From Acanthosepion lycidas (Eukaryota; Mollusca; Cephalopoda; Sepiida; Sepiidae), in contig OZ010586.1 in NCBI GenBank assembly GCA_963932145.1, positions 78,571,265 through 78,635,264 of the forward strand: a stretch of 64,000 bases of DNA, written 5' to 3'. Of the stretch, positions 10,541 to 20,660 are shown piece by piece; the first letter of the stretch is position 1; every line of letters starts with the position of its first letter. The notes beneath the pieces are model-generated. The model saw only the letters and a list, made by a program, of their open reading frames with translations, ran no database searches and was not told where the DNA came from. The translations under genes were made by a program, and so were the position numbers.

Positions 10541-11562
10541 GGTTCATTTTTAAAATGATGAAGTTTCAAATCTTTATTTCTAGAATGATGAAATATTATC
10601 ATGATCATTATGAATCATTACTGGTCAAAAGGTTGTTTTTAGAATGATGAAATTTCAGATCATTACATCTAGAATGAAATATCATGATCATCATTATGAA
10701 TTATTACTGATGGAAAGATTGTTTTTAGAATAATGAAATTTCAGATTATTACTTCTAGAATGATGAAATATCATCATCATCATTATGAATCATTACTGGT
10801 GGAAAGGTTGTTTTTAGAATGATGAAATTTCAGATCATTACTTCTAGAATGATGAAATATCATCATCATCATCATTATGAATCATTACTGGTGGAAAAGT
10901 TGTTTTTAGAATGATGAAATTTTAGATCATTACTTCTAGAATGATGAAATATCATCATCATCATCATTATGAATCATTACTGGTGGAAAAGTTGTTTTTA
11001 GAATGATGAAATTTCAGATCATTACTTCTAGAATGATGAAATATCATCATCATCATCATTATGAATCATTACTGGTGGAAAGGTTGTTTTTAGAATGATG
11101 AAATTTCAGATCATTACTTCTAGAATGATGAAATATCATCATCATCATTATAAATTATTACTGGTCAAATGGTTGTTTTTAGAATGATGAAATTTCAGAT
11201 CATTACTTCTAGAATGATGAAATATCATCATCATCATTATGAATCATTACTGGTGGAAAGGTTGTTTTTAGAATGATGAAATTTCAGATCATTACTTCTA
11301 GAATGATGAAATATCATCATCATCATTATAAATCATTACTGGTGGAAAGGTTGTTTTTAGAATGATGAAATTTCTGATCATTACATGTAGAATGATGAAA
11401 TATCATGATCATCATTATGAATCATTACTGGTGGAAAGGTTGTTTTTAGAATGATGAAATTTCAGATCATTACTTCTAGAATGATGACATATCATCATCA
11501 TCATTATGAATCATTACTGGTGGAAAGGTTGTTTTTAGAATGATGAAATTTCAGATCATTAC
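10541..11562 (+). repeat. 89-bp minisatellite, about 11.5 copies
   Basis: The landmark GGTTGTTTTTAGAATGATGA recurs at about 10541 (degenerate), 10631, 10718, 10806, 10899, 10990, 11082, 11171, 11260, 11349, 11438 and 11527, spacing 87-93 bp with a mode of 89. Each unit also carries TTCTAGAATGATGAAATATC and a short (ATC)n tract whose copy number explains most of the length variation. ATGATG...CATCAT within a unit is a small inverted repeat. No coding frame persists across units. Confidence 0.95.
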
Positions 11563-13004
11563 ACCCAGAGTCTTTACATCAATATCAAGTAGACTTTGAG
11601 TGAGCAGGACAACCCTATGATGTTATAAGAATTTCCCTTGCTATCCTACTCCTGACACCATTTGTTATAATGAGAATATGGTTGCAAGTGTAATAACAAA
11701 TAAGGATTAAAATTTCATCTGTGTGTATTGGTCAAATGTGAAGAATACAAGCACAGTTGTGTGAAAAGTTGGCGAAAAGTTTTTAATATTGAGTCCCTTA
11801 CTTGCCATTGGTAATCTTTAATCCATCTTTGTAATATAGCTTCATTCTACACATCTAAGATAAATGTAACTTATTTGTATCTTTGATTTACTTTAATAAT
11901 TTTATTGATTTTTCAACTGGAATATTTTTACACAAGTAATAAATATCTATTGGATGCATAATGTTAGCAACTTTAAATCCGTTTTGAGTGATCATGCTAA
12001 CACACTTTTGTTGAATCTCAAACCTCTTCTCACAGATGAAAAGTCAAACATTTCTCACCATTATTGATAGCGTTCTTTCTACCATGTCAAAACTCCAGAA
12101 AACTTATCAAAAGTTGAATGATTGATTTCAATTCCTTCATCAACTAAAGGCAATGACACCAGAAAAGATTATAATGAGGTCATCAAATTGTATGAAATCA
12201 TATTTGGAAGATCTAGAAGAATGGTTCAGACATTTTTGAGTGATGTGGTATGTGTATCTACTGAGGAGGTATCTATGTATATCACCCAACATGTTTTAAA
12301 TAAAAAGATACAGAACAAAAGCAGAATACAAGACAGTCTGAAATTATATGAATCATTTATTCTAAAGAAATAAAATAATAAAATTTTGACTCTGGAAAAT
12401 TAACGTTTCCTTTTAACAATAAGTGCAACATTTTCTAACCAAATTTAACATGGAATGTAATCTATAATCTCATTCAGTTCTTTAATCCATGCTTGTAAGA
12501 CATGAAAATTGTCAATCAAATTGCTGTTATTGTCATGAACTTGGCTATAGTAGTTCTTTTATATCAATGTCAAGTATGGTTTGAGTGAGCAGTTTGGCAA
12601 TTTAACCTTTCATATACAACAATCTAGAAGTCTGAGTGTCTATATTCGAAACAAGAAATCTATTTACATGAACAACTGTTGTAAAGCATTTTAGTTGAAG
12701 GAATGGAAGAGGGTTTATTTTGAAAGCCCAAGTTTATAAAAGTGCTGATCAGCTTTTGTTACTACTAGACTTCTGGCTGCTGCTACTATATATTTTCTCT
12801 ACAGTCAATCATTTGTGTCAGGGCCTAAAATCTTGCTACAGAAGTTTAAAAAAGTCAAACATTTCTCACCATTGATAGCTTGCTTTCTGCCTGGATGGAA
12901 TTACCGGTAAAAAAATTGTGCAGTTTGCTGAACTGCTTAAAACTGAACTTGCTTCTCATATTGGCACCAAAGTTGACATTGTAGAGTTATAGTTTTATCA
13001 TTTT
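11563..13004. other. Gap without recognisable element
   Basis: Two short segments resemble each other (AGTCAAACATTTCTCACCAT near 12042 and 12853; ATATCAATGTCAAGTATGG near 12563 versus ATATCAAGTAGACTTTGAG near 11582), suggesting an old local duplication. An 83-codon frame at 12122-12373 matches nothing I know and is probably chance. Confidence 0.4.
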
Positions 13005-13360
13005 TTCTTCTATGTGTCATATCTTTTTAGGATGTGGTCAATCTATAATTCCATGTACTATATAGCTCTTAGTAAATTTAGTTTGCTATCTCTCCTAAAC
13101 CCTGTTCTGCCAAATATTTACACAAGCTTTTTAGGTAGGTTATATGCTGTTTTCTACAGTCCTTCTTGCCTTGAATATGTCCTGAGAGTGTTAAAATTTC
13201 TAAGCCCTCTTTCTTCATTATATGTCCTTGTAATTTCAATTATCTTTTTGTTTCTATATCCCTTAAAACTTGGTCACTGCTGTCATATCCAGTTTTTTAT
13301 ATTCTCAACATCCTTCTGTAGAACTACATTTCTGTTACCTCAAGGTTTGTGACTGTATTT
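13005..13360 (-). pseudogene. LINE-B (RTE-like) fragment
   Basis: The minus strand keeps the LINE-B order also seen at 6700-7100 and 37040-37600: a GTTCTACAGAAGGATGTTG-type string, then an AATTGAAATTACAAGGACAT-type string, then CCTAAAAAGATATGACAC. Heavily eroded, with no catalytic residues. Confidence 0.65.
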
Positions 13361-13677
13361 TTAAAACATAAATTGATAAAATTGAAGTAAAAACACCAGA
13401 GGGTCAAAAGGTTGAATAAAATCTCATTCTAATGAGCTTTCAACATGAACCATAGCACGAAATAGACATTTTTAGTATTATTTATTAAATTTTTTCATGC
13501 TAAATTTTTTAAAAATGTAGTCTTTGAATCAGAACTTCTCAATGTAGGTCCCAGGGTACCTTGTAAGATCAGGCAAAAAATATTGGTGATCGCAGAGAAG
13601 GCTGAAGTTCTTTTGAGAAATAAACTTTTATATTAAGATTTGAATAGGTAATTAAGTATCTGTTTATATATATATAT

Positions 13678-14416
13678 AATACTAGCAGCATGGACTGGCA
13701 TTGCCCGTGCTTGATTCAAAAATCGTCCGACTCATACAGCAATCGCTATCACTTGACTTAAAATATTTTTGCCCTTCCTTGCCTTTAAAGGAGTGCCCTT
13801 TGCCGTGCTGATGTTGCTACATGCTTTACTTCTTGCCTATCTCACACTGCAAATTTTTTCTAAGCTCTATACTAAACATTAAATCTGTTACAAAAAAAGA
13901 ACTAAACAAAATGAACACAAAACGATCAACTTTAAAAAAGGACTTGTAACTGGAAAAACTGAATGAAAAAAGAATATTAACAACAAATACTTTTTCGCAC
14001 CCAACCTAGTTCTGCGGAATCAGAATCAATGTTCAGTTTAAGCAAGCGCATGAGCCAATTGGAGTAAAGTGCCATGCAGATTTAAATTTTTCCCACTTGT
14101 GATGAATGCAGCTATCGATGTTTTTTGCATGCTAGCATGCTAGTTAACATTCATGTCAGTCAGCTGTTGGCTCTCACACTGGCCAATAGAATCTTCCTGC
14201 CTATTCGTGGCAGCCAGCTATTGGCTCTCACTCTAACCAGTACAAAATGGCCGCAAACTACATGAAAACTGCTGTAGAAGCATGAAAATATCGATTATTT
14301 CCAGTGTCGATGGGAGTTGGGAAATGCAAAGTCAGTCTTGGCTGTCCCACTAACTTGGAGCATGTGCATGTAAATTTTGGTGCAAATCCGTCAAAAATTG
14401 CGGCCATGCATTCGTT

Positions 14417-14449
<33 letters not shown>

Positions 14450-14475
14450 TCCTGCCTTTTATAGATAGAGATATC
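13678..14475. mobile_element. About 800-bp dispersed repeat with (CA)n tail
   Basis: Begins ATACTAGCAGCATGGACTGG, CATTGCCCGTGCTTG and ends GGTGCAAATCCGTCAAAAAT, (CA)n at 14416-14442 and TTTTATAGATAGAGAT. I recognise this start (TACTAGCAG...GGCATTGCCCG) and end (GTGCAAATCCGT...(CA)n...TTTATAGATAGA) from a repeat common in invertebrate genomes, but I cannot name its class securely. The middle is GC-richer than its surroundings and contains a partial internal duplication (GTTGGCTCTCACACTGGCCA and ATTGGCTCTCACTCTAACCA). Confidence 0.5.
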
Positions 14476-14814
14476 AATATAAGTGTTTGTTTGTTGTAAT
14501 ACTGAGGTATTATATAATGTCTGTATTTTTTGCAATGTTGCAAAGTGCGATTATCTCCCTTTGGTCATTACAAGATTATCAGGGTCACATGATGGCTGGT
14601 AAGGGGACATCAGTTCATGGGGTGATAAATCCTCAGTTGCTATTTAGTACATGTACAGGTAAGACATGTCTACCAATGTCAGTTGCTGATGGCAGACTGT
14701 TAAGGTATTAGACATCATTGTAAACCCAGAGAAGTAGGGAGAAAAGCACAAATGATATCTTCATGAAATATACCTGGCCATTTTTCCAGCTGGAACTATA
14801 ACAAGTAAGATCAT

Positions 14815-15083
14815 CTCCAAGAGCCAAGTTTGAATTCCAGTCAGGTTCATTATATTCACTTAAGTTCAAATTCCCGTAAAAAAGGTGCGAATCCATCTCT
14901 TCTCCCCTCCTAGCTATTGGCTGAATAGCAGGGCAGAATGGGTCCTATAGCCTTGGATAGTAACCAGTCTACAATAGAAAGAAATGGCAACCTACTGTGG
15001 GAAAATGTTTTGCCCAGTGAGTTATGAATTTAAAGAGACATAATCGTTCAAATATGTATCACGTATGGCACTTAACTGACTAA
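14815..15083 (+). mobile_element. SINE-OR copy
   Basis: B-box-like CAAGTTTGAATTCCAG, then TCCTATAGCCTTGGATAG, AAATGGCAACCTACTG and CGTATGGCACTTAACTGAC are in the order shared by the other SINE-OR copies. The 5' part of the head is missing or replaced by unrelated sequence containing ACAAGTAAGATC. Confidence 0.7.
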
Positions 15084-16138
15084 AGAATCTCTAACCTTTT
15101 GCATTTCCACTCTGCTTATTTAGGAGGAACAGAAGAGCCCACATGGTGCCTCAAAGTTCTTGCAACATACCACTGGCTGTTTTTCCTTTGAGAAATATTA
15201 CAAGTAAGACCCTCTTACTTCTTCCTTTTCTTTTTTTATTGATATAATTTCTTATTGATACAATTTCTCTGTGTGTGACAAATTAGAAACACGTTTTTAT
15301 ATATTTTTCATATAATTTCTTGCATGATAGTGCAGTACTTAAAATCTCTTTGAGAATAATACATGATTCTCATTCCTTTCTTTCATTAATTTTTGGACAA
15401 CTTCTTCTCAAGAACTGCTGTTTTGAAGAATAGACCTCTGGCATGATGTTTTCCCAGGCTTGACCTCTTCAAATATTTGGCCAGCTGGTATTTTTTCTGT
15501 ATAACCCCATGAACTCTACTTCTTGTTTTTTTTTTTTGTTTTTTTTTTTTACATTCATACAACACCACACAGTAAACCTCTACCTTGAGTGGCTCTTGGG
15601 CCTTGTATTGGGTGAAGATTAGTTTTAAAAAATCTCTTTTTTTACTAAATCATTTTGGTGAGGCAGCTTTTAGTTATCATTAGATGATAACTAAAAAGTA
15701 ACTTATACATCTTGTATCAACAGTTTGATCACAATAAGTAATTAGCTACTGAAAAAGTATTAATCTCCTTTAAAGGTGTCACAGGTGAAAATGTTTGAAA
15801 GTTCCTGTTTCAGATTTCAGTTGTTTTTACTTATAAAATTTGAAATTGTGTTATTTTATATTTACGGGCACCCTTAAAACATATATTACAAAAATTTGAT
15901 TGGATAATTTGGTCCTGGATTTGTGAAGTGTAAATTATTTTCACTTATAAATGCAACCAATAGATCTTGAGCCATGTTTATTCAGAATGTGGGCAATCAT
16001 AGGTCTCCACAACTTCCTGTGTTTCGTTGTTCTAATTAGCTTTTGACACTTGACCGTACCTCTTTGTCTTTGAGCCTCGTCAGTACATAGATGGCTGACC
16101 ATTTGGGAATATCAGGTGATGTAAGCTTGCATGTATGG
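15084..16138. other. No feature seen
   Basis: AT-rich. A short string TTACAAGTAAGACCCTCTTAC near 15188 echoes ACAAGTAAGATCATC near 14800. Nothing else recognisable. Confidence 0.4.
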
Positions 16139-16292
16139 GTGGTATAATGGAGAATGGCTCAGAAATGGAAATCAGAAAGTAGCTTTCCAATTCCAGTTCG
16201 GTTCATTATATTCACTTACACATAATTACCCTTGAGAAAGGTATTAATCTATGTCTTCTCCCCTCAGCAATGGGTTAAATAGTAGGACTTGT
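16139..16292 (+). mobile_element. SINE-OR, 3'-truncated
   Basis: Begins GGTGGTATAATGGAGAATGG, with a B-box-like CCAATTCCAGTTCGG, then ATATTCACTTACACATAA, GAGAAAGGTATTAATC and GGGTTAAATAGTAGGAC. It stops before the AATGGCAACC part of the family body. Confidence 0.65.
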
Positions 16293-16849
16293 ATCAGTAA
16301 ATTATTATTATTTCAAAAGAATTCTTACAATCTAAAAATATTTTATGGGTTTAGCCTGCAAAAGGTTGATACACCATTAAAAATAAATCAATAAAAAATT
16401 TTTTTTTTCCTTGTTCTGTCATTAAAAAAAAGAAATAATATTCTTTTTCAGATAATGAAAAGCTTTAAAAATGAATTAAACAAGCCGATCTATCAGTTCC
16501 ACTTATATGGATACTGATTTTTAAAAGAACGTCTAATGCCCTAGCTATACAAACAGCAACTCAGATCAGGAGAACACTTTGTTCATATTTAGATTCCCCT
16601 CTTCCCATGATGGCAAGGTGAAAATTGATACAAACCAATATCAATAGAAACTTACTTAATTGATAGCTTTTTCAATTTGATTTTTCTTTGTACAGTATTT
16701 CTCTATTATTTTCAAATTGACTAAAAACTAAACCTATTTTGAAATTTATCTGATTTCATCGGTTCTGATTTTATAAATAGCATTGATGGAAAGATATTTT
16801 TTCTTATATACAAAAAATGGAACATTATCAAACAAACATTAAGACTACA

Positions 16850-17094
16850 TGCGAAGAAGAAGAAGAAGAGCTCACGGAATGACTCCGTGCTCATGTTACC
16901 TTTCAAAAAGGAAAAGTAGAGAACGGAAGGAAGGCAGGTGTTATGTAACAAGGTGGCAGACCTGCACATCACACCTGTTCTGGTAAAACGATTACAAAAA
17001 CCAGAGCTTGGAGCAGCGTCACTTTGAAAAACCAGCATGGCAAACACTTGACGCCCACAACTGACTGCAACCCACACACACACTCAGAGGTAAT
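16850..17094. other. Local GC-rich island, possible untranslated exon
   Basis: About 240 bp clearly richer in G and C than its surroundings, starting at (GAA)n and CTCACGGAATGACTCCGTG (a 6-bp-stem inverted repeat). The plus-strand right edge reads CTCAGAGGTAATTTC, a fair 5' splice-site match. No plus-strand reading frame stays open. A 120-codon minus-strand frame covers it but reads into poly-F and looks random. Could be a noncoding exon or an old repeat. Confidence 0.2.
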
Positions 17095-17269
17095 TTCACT
17101 TATTTTTCCAAAGTATATAAATATACATATGTTTTTTTTTTTTCTTTCTTCTTAAATTTTGTATTTAAAATTTGAAGGCAAAGAAAAATATGTATTCATT
17201 AATATATAGTTTATAGCTCTGTTTTATTGCATCAAGCACTATTTTAATAAAACCACTACTCAATGTGTG

Positions 17270-17271
<2 letters not shown>

Positions 17272-17343
<72 letters not shown>

Positions 17344-17360
17344 CATATATATATATATAT
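17272..17360. repeat. (TA)n microsatellite
   Basis: About 34 uninterrupted TA units to 17340, then a short second tract. One of the longest TA runs in the window. Confidence 0.95.
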
Positions 17361-18131
17361 GCATGTGTGTGCCTATTTTTGTGTGTTTTTCTGACATGTT
17401 TCTGAAATCTTTATTCACTAGCTATTTTAATTATAAAATTTTCAATATTTATACATTTTTGTCCCTTTCACAATGCATGTTAATGTCTATTGGAAATTTT
17501 CATTTCATTTTATATGAAGACAAGCACTACAAGGATTTAATTGTATTTTAAGAAATATTACTTTTCTTTAAACCCTTATATGATCACACCACCATTCAGC
17601 TGGTTCAATCTTGAATGAGGTCATGGAAAGTTCACCATTAATGTACTGCATATTTTATAGTAATCCAGTATATAAACCTTGTCCATAGAAAGAACAATAT
17701 CTTGTTTAAAAAGAGTTAAGTTCAACTCTAGATCAGTGAGTGATACCTAATGTCCCAGATATATGAAATGGAGTCAAGGTTGAAATGAGCAGTTGAACAA
17801 GTGGTTAGAGCCCAAGGGCTTAAAGCTACCAGTGGTTCAAAAGACTGAAAGCTCATTTTGGAAGTGTGTTCAGAGAAATGTAGGTGGTAAATCTAAAAAA
17901 ATTCAGCACAACAAATTCTGGTTGTTTATTAATATGATCCTCAGCACTGGGGATAAAAAACAAAAACCCCAAATATTTCTCATCATGCAAACATTAGTGA
18001 CAACAACAGTAATGTCTTCCATAAATGTAATCATTTTTCTTTGTTCAACTGACCTTGAAAGATATTCATTCTATTCGGTGTAGGACAGCTAAAGCAATGA
18101 TATTAAAGTCTCATTTATATATAAATATATA
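17361..18131. other. No feature seen
   Basis: No transposon end or coding frame that I can support. A weak tRNA-like string (AGTGGTTAGAGCCC...GGTTCAAAAGACTG) near 17800-17848 may be a SINE head remnant. Confidence 0.35.
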
Positions 18132-18133
18132 TA

Positions 18134-18209
18134 TTAGGTTGGTGCAAAAATAATGTCGTTTTCTCACATAGTAACATATGTGGGAAAACGACATTATTTT
18201 TGCACCAAC

Positions 18210-18213
<4 letters not shown>
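18134..18213. mobile_element. 80-bp palindromic mariner MITE
   Basis: Starts TTAGGTTGGTGCAAAAATAA and ends with its complement, with a TA duplication (18132-18133 and 18214-18215). Arms of about 33 bp surround a short centre. The end resembles mariner termini of the TTAGGTTGGTGCAAAAGTAA type (established for Hsmar1-like mariners). No coding capacity. Two siblings lie at 35869 and 50694. Confidence 0.95.
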
Positions 18214-18247
<34 letters not shown>

Positions 18248-18248
<1 letters not shown>

Positions 18249-18350
18249 TTGGTTGGATTGATGTGAGTTTGTGACACTGGGTTTCACACTTTTGCGATCG
18301 TTAGACAAAACGTGTAACCCAGAGTCACAAACTCACATCAATTCAACGAA
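18248..18350. repeat. Hairpin-forming inverted repeat
   Basis: Arms 18248-18294 and 18306-18350 pair with a few mismatches (core GATGTGAGTTTGTGAC) around the loop CGATCGTTAGA. The right flank 18359-18379 (GCTCTATCTCTGATATTGA) is the reverse complement of 7516-7536 beside the hairpin at 7545-7684. (TA)n tracts lie on both sides. Confidence 0.8.
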
Positions 18351-18400
18351 ATATGTTAGCTCTATCTCTGATATTGAGCGGTTTCTAATCAGTACCGCGC

Positions 18401-18403
<3 letters not shown>

Positions 18404-18456
<53 letters not shown>

Positions 18457-18497
18457 CAATACACTTTTCACACACACACACACACACACACACATAC
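18404..18497. repeat. (TA)n and (CA)n microsatellites
   Basis: (TA)n at about 18404-18442, then (CA)n at about 18470-18494. Frames through these are repeat artefacts. Confidence 0.95.
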
Positions 18498-18734
18498 ATA
18501 CATATATATACATATATATTTCAATTACTACCTAGAAGTCTCCATTTAAGGTATACAAATATTGGGATCTGCAGGAGAAATCTAGCTCAAGTTCCAGCCT
18601 ATTCTATGGCAATCTCTTTTACAGTTCTACCCTCTGGGAAAGGCACAAAATGTACCGTAATATTTATTGGCATAAAAAGAGGAATCAGTGAGCCAGGTTC
18701 AAATTCTGACCTAGTTCATTGCATTTACTTTTGC

Positions 18735-18866
18735 ACAAAGAGGGAGAGGCATATTATGAAATGGACAAAGTCTGACAACTATTTTATGACATTTTTTATG
18801 TTTATACGTTCTTTTTATAGACACAAATATTTAAGCAAATTCTCTGCTCATAATAAACAGTATTAA
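18735..18866 (+). repeat. Direct repeat, left copy
   Basis: TTATGAAATGGACAAAGTC, ATGTTTATACGTTCTTTTTA and CACAAATATTTAAGCAAAT recur, diverged, at 19113-19222 in the same orientation about 360 bp away. A SINE head lies between them. Confidence 0.7.
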
Positions 18867-18879
18867 TGACATTTACCAG

Positions 18880-18995
18880 CCTGAATGTCCGAGAAATTTT
18901 CATAGAAAATATGCATCCTCCAACAGGAATCAAATCTGTATCCTATACAGAGCCGTCATATAGCCTGACATACTTTACTGATTGAGCCACAGAGG
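18880..18995 (-). repeat. tRNA-derived SINE head
   Basis: The minus strand reads GTGGCTCAATCAGTAAAG and later CAGATTTGATTCCTG, good A-box and B-box matches at tRNA-like spacing. The 3' part is not tRNA-like, so I call it a SINE head. Confidence 0.5.
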
Positions 18996-19112
18996 AGCGT
19001 TTCGGTTAGCAAAGTCGATTTCACTGTTTTTAAACTACAATTCTCTATGATTTTCTCTTGTACATTCATATCTGCTTGAGGCGTATCCAAATATAAACAA
19101 ATGACGTCACAC

Positions 19113-19222
19113 ATTATGAAATGGACAAAGTCCAACAATTATTTTAAGACGTTTTTTTTATGTTTATATGTTCTTTTTATAGATACAAATATTTAAGTAA
19201 ATGCTGTGTTTATTATAAATGA
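19113..19222 (+). repeat. Direct repeat, right copy
   Basis: Pairs with 18735-18866: TTATGAAATGGACAAAGTCC, ATGTTTATATGTTCTTTTTA, ATACAAATATTTAAGTAAAT. Downstream, GACAATCAGTGAATTGAGTC (19272) echoes GAATCAGTGAGCCAGG (18682) upstream of the left copy. Confidence 0.7.
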
Positions 19223-19671
19223 TATAATAAAGAGGTATATAATGTCGCATAACAGTTGTCAGCATCAAAAGGACAATCAGTGAATTGAGTCCAAATTCCA
19301 GCCTAGTCTGTTCCATTCGTTTTTTTCCTAAAGCCTTTCACACATTTTTAATAAATTAATAGGCCTTTTTTTTTTAAAACAAACAACATTAACCTTGTTG
19401 CTCTCCAGTAGCCAATCATAATTTGTATCAAGGTAGTCATAAAATACTGTTACTGCATCTGTCTTTTTTAATGTGGTAAATAATTTTGTAATTATCTCCT
19501 AACAGAAAAGATTTCTTAGGGCTTCTAATATTCTAGCATTTTTATCATTTCCTTTCTTTATTTGACCTCATCTGAATCCACAACCCTGCAATGAAGTTGA
19601 TTATGAACTCTATAATGGCTTTATAGCATGGGTCTCATCAGGACTACATATATTCATAGCAGCTCTTCTCT

Positions 19672-19847
19672 TAGACTGGTTACCAAACATGACTGTAGAT
19701 GCCATTTAACCCATAGCTAAGGAAGAAGAGATGAAGTTATATCTTTCCCAATGGTACTTATGCAAAAGTTAACGTAACAAACTCAGGGGGAATATGAAAT
19801 CATCTCAGCGGTTTATTTTTCTGAGCAGCTAACCATTACACTACATG
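19672..19847 (-). mobile_element. SINE-OR, diverged
   Basis: The minus strand starts at TGTAGTGTAATGGTTAGCTG and includes GGGAAAGATATAACTTCATC, TTAGCTATGGGTTAAATGGC and GTTTGGTAACCAGTC, in SINE-OR order. The far 3' part is missing. Confidence 0.6.
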
Positions 19848-20174
19848 AACATCTCTAGTTAATCACTTTTTTTGAGAGTTATATATAAGTCACTGATATT
19901 TATCTATTCCTGAATCAGGTAAGTGCTTGAAGACAGAAATATAATTCAAATTATGCCTTCAACATAACACAAGCCAACAGCGATCGATATATTATAAAAT
20001 CAACCAAACCCAACATTACCCATTGGATATACAGATACAATGAATTATTTTTAATGCCATTTCACAGACTGACATGATTTCTTATGATTTTACCAGTATA
20101 CATATGACAGAAAAACAGAATTTACTCATCCACTAAATGAAAAATTACCTACAAGTAGAAAACCTTAATATAAT

Positions 20175-20660
20175 TACCACATTCCTTAAAAAGAAGTGCA
20201 GCTCAAAGCTAAAAACTTCTTGAACTCTCCTTCAGCTCTATGCTTTCCAACCAACTATGATATCCAAAAATTTAAATACAATGTTAATTGTTATCTGCTT
20301 TTGTTGTGATGATATAACTCAACTTCCCCATTCACGATAATGGACGGACTGGTTGCCGATTAAGTACGACCACAGCGGACAGTCAGGAGGACTTCGTTTG
20401 TTAACACCTATTGAGGTTAGGATACTCTCGACTCTGTCTCTGTACTTGTCACACATACATCCGATTATAAATCTATTATTGAAAACCTACACTCGGGTTA
20501 CTTTGTTTATTATATCTTGCACGAGATATAACAGCTTTCTTACTTTCTATTGTTCTCTCCCCTTAATAATGTTTCTCTTTTTTTCTTATTCTTTCACACT
20601 CAGTAACATCTTGTGTTTTAGTGGCTTTGCTACCATGCATGGGGTGAAATAAGTAAAAAA
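20175..20660 (+). pseudogene. LINE-A 3' end, split by a solo LTR
   Basis: Left part: ATCCAAAAATTTAAATACAA and GTTAATTGTTATCTG. Right part (from 20534): GCTTTCTTACTTTCTATTG, CACTCAGTAACATCTTGTG and CATGCATGGGGTGAAATAAG plus an A-run. Together they follow the LINE-A 3' UTR order seen at 52340-52510. The 232-bp intervening sequence is an LTR with its own target duplication. Confidence 0.7.
20302..20533 (+). mobile_element. Solo LTR (Ty3/gypsy-like), 232 bp
   Basis: Begins TGTTGTGATGATATAAC and ends CGAGATATAACA (TG...CA, with TGTT/AACA inverted tips). It is flanked by the perfect 5-bp duplication GCTTT (20297-20301 and 20534-20538). Length and internal layout resemble the LTR at 61737-61969 (233 bp), including a TTGGTTG/TGGTTG block, a GTTAACACCT/GTTAACCTAC block and a ...TACACT block, but the two are distinct families. 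No internal region remains, as expected after LTR-LTR recombination. Confidence 0.8.

Noticed and set aside
10541..11562. Regularly spaced repeats as a CRISPR-like array
   Set aside because: Units are contiguous 89-bp tandem copies without unique spacers, in a eukaryotic context.
12122..12373. 83-codon plus-strand frame with hydrophilic composition
   Set aside because: No family resemblance, no splice or start context, and isolated; chance is likely in AT-rich DNA with many such frames.
16721..17083. 120-codon minus-strand frame
   Set aside because: Random-looking composition with a poly-Phe run from GAA repeats; no domain. I kept only the base-composition anomaly.
17267..17551. Frames starting with long Ile-Tyr alternation (also at 2414, 18271, 45699, 46472, 46825 and others)
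   Set aside because: They are (TA)n microsatellites read as codons.
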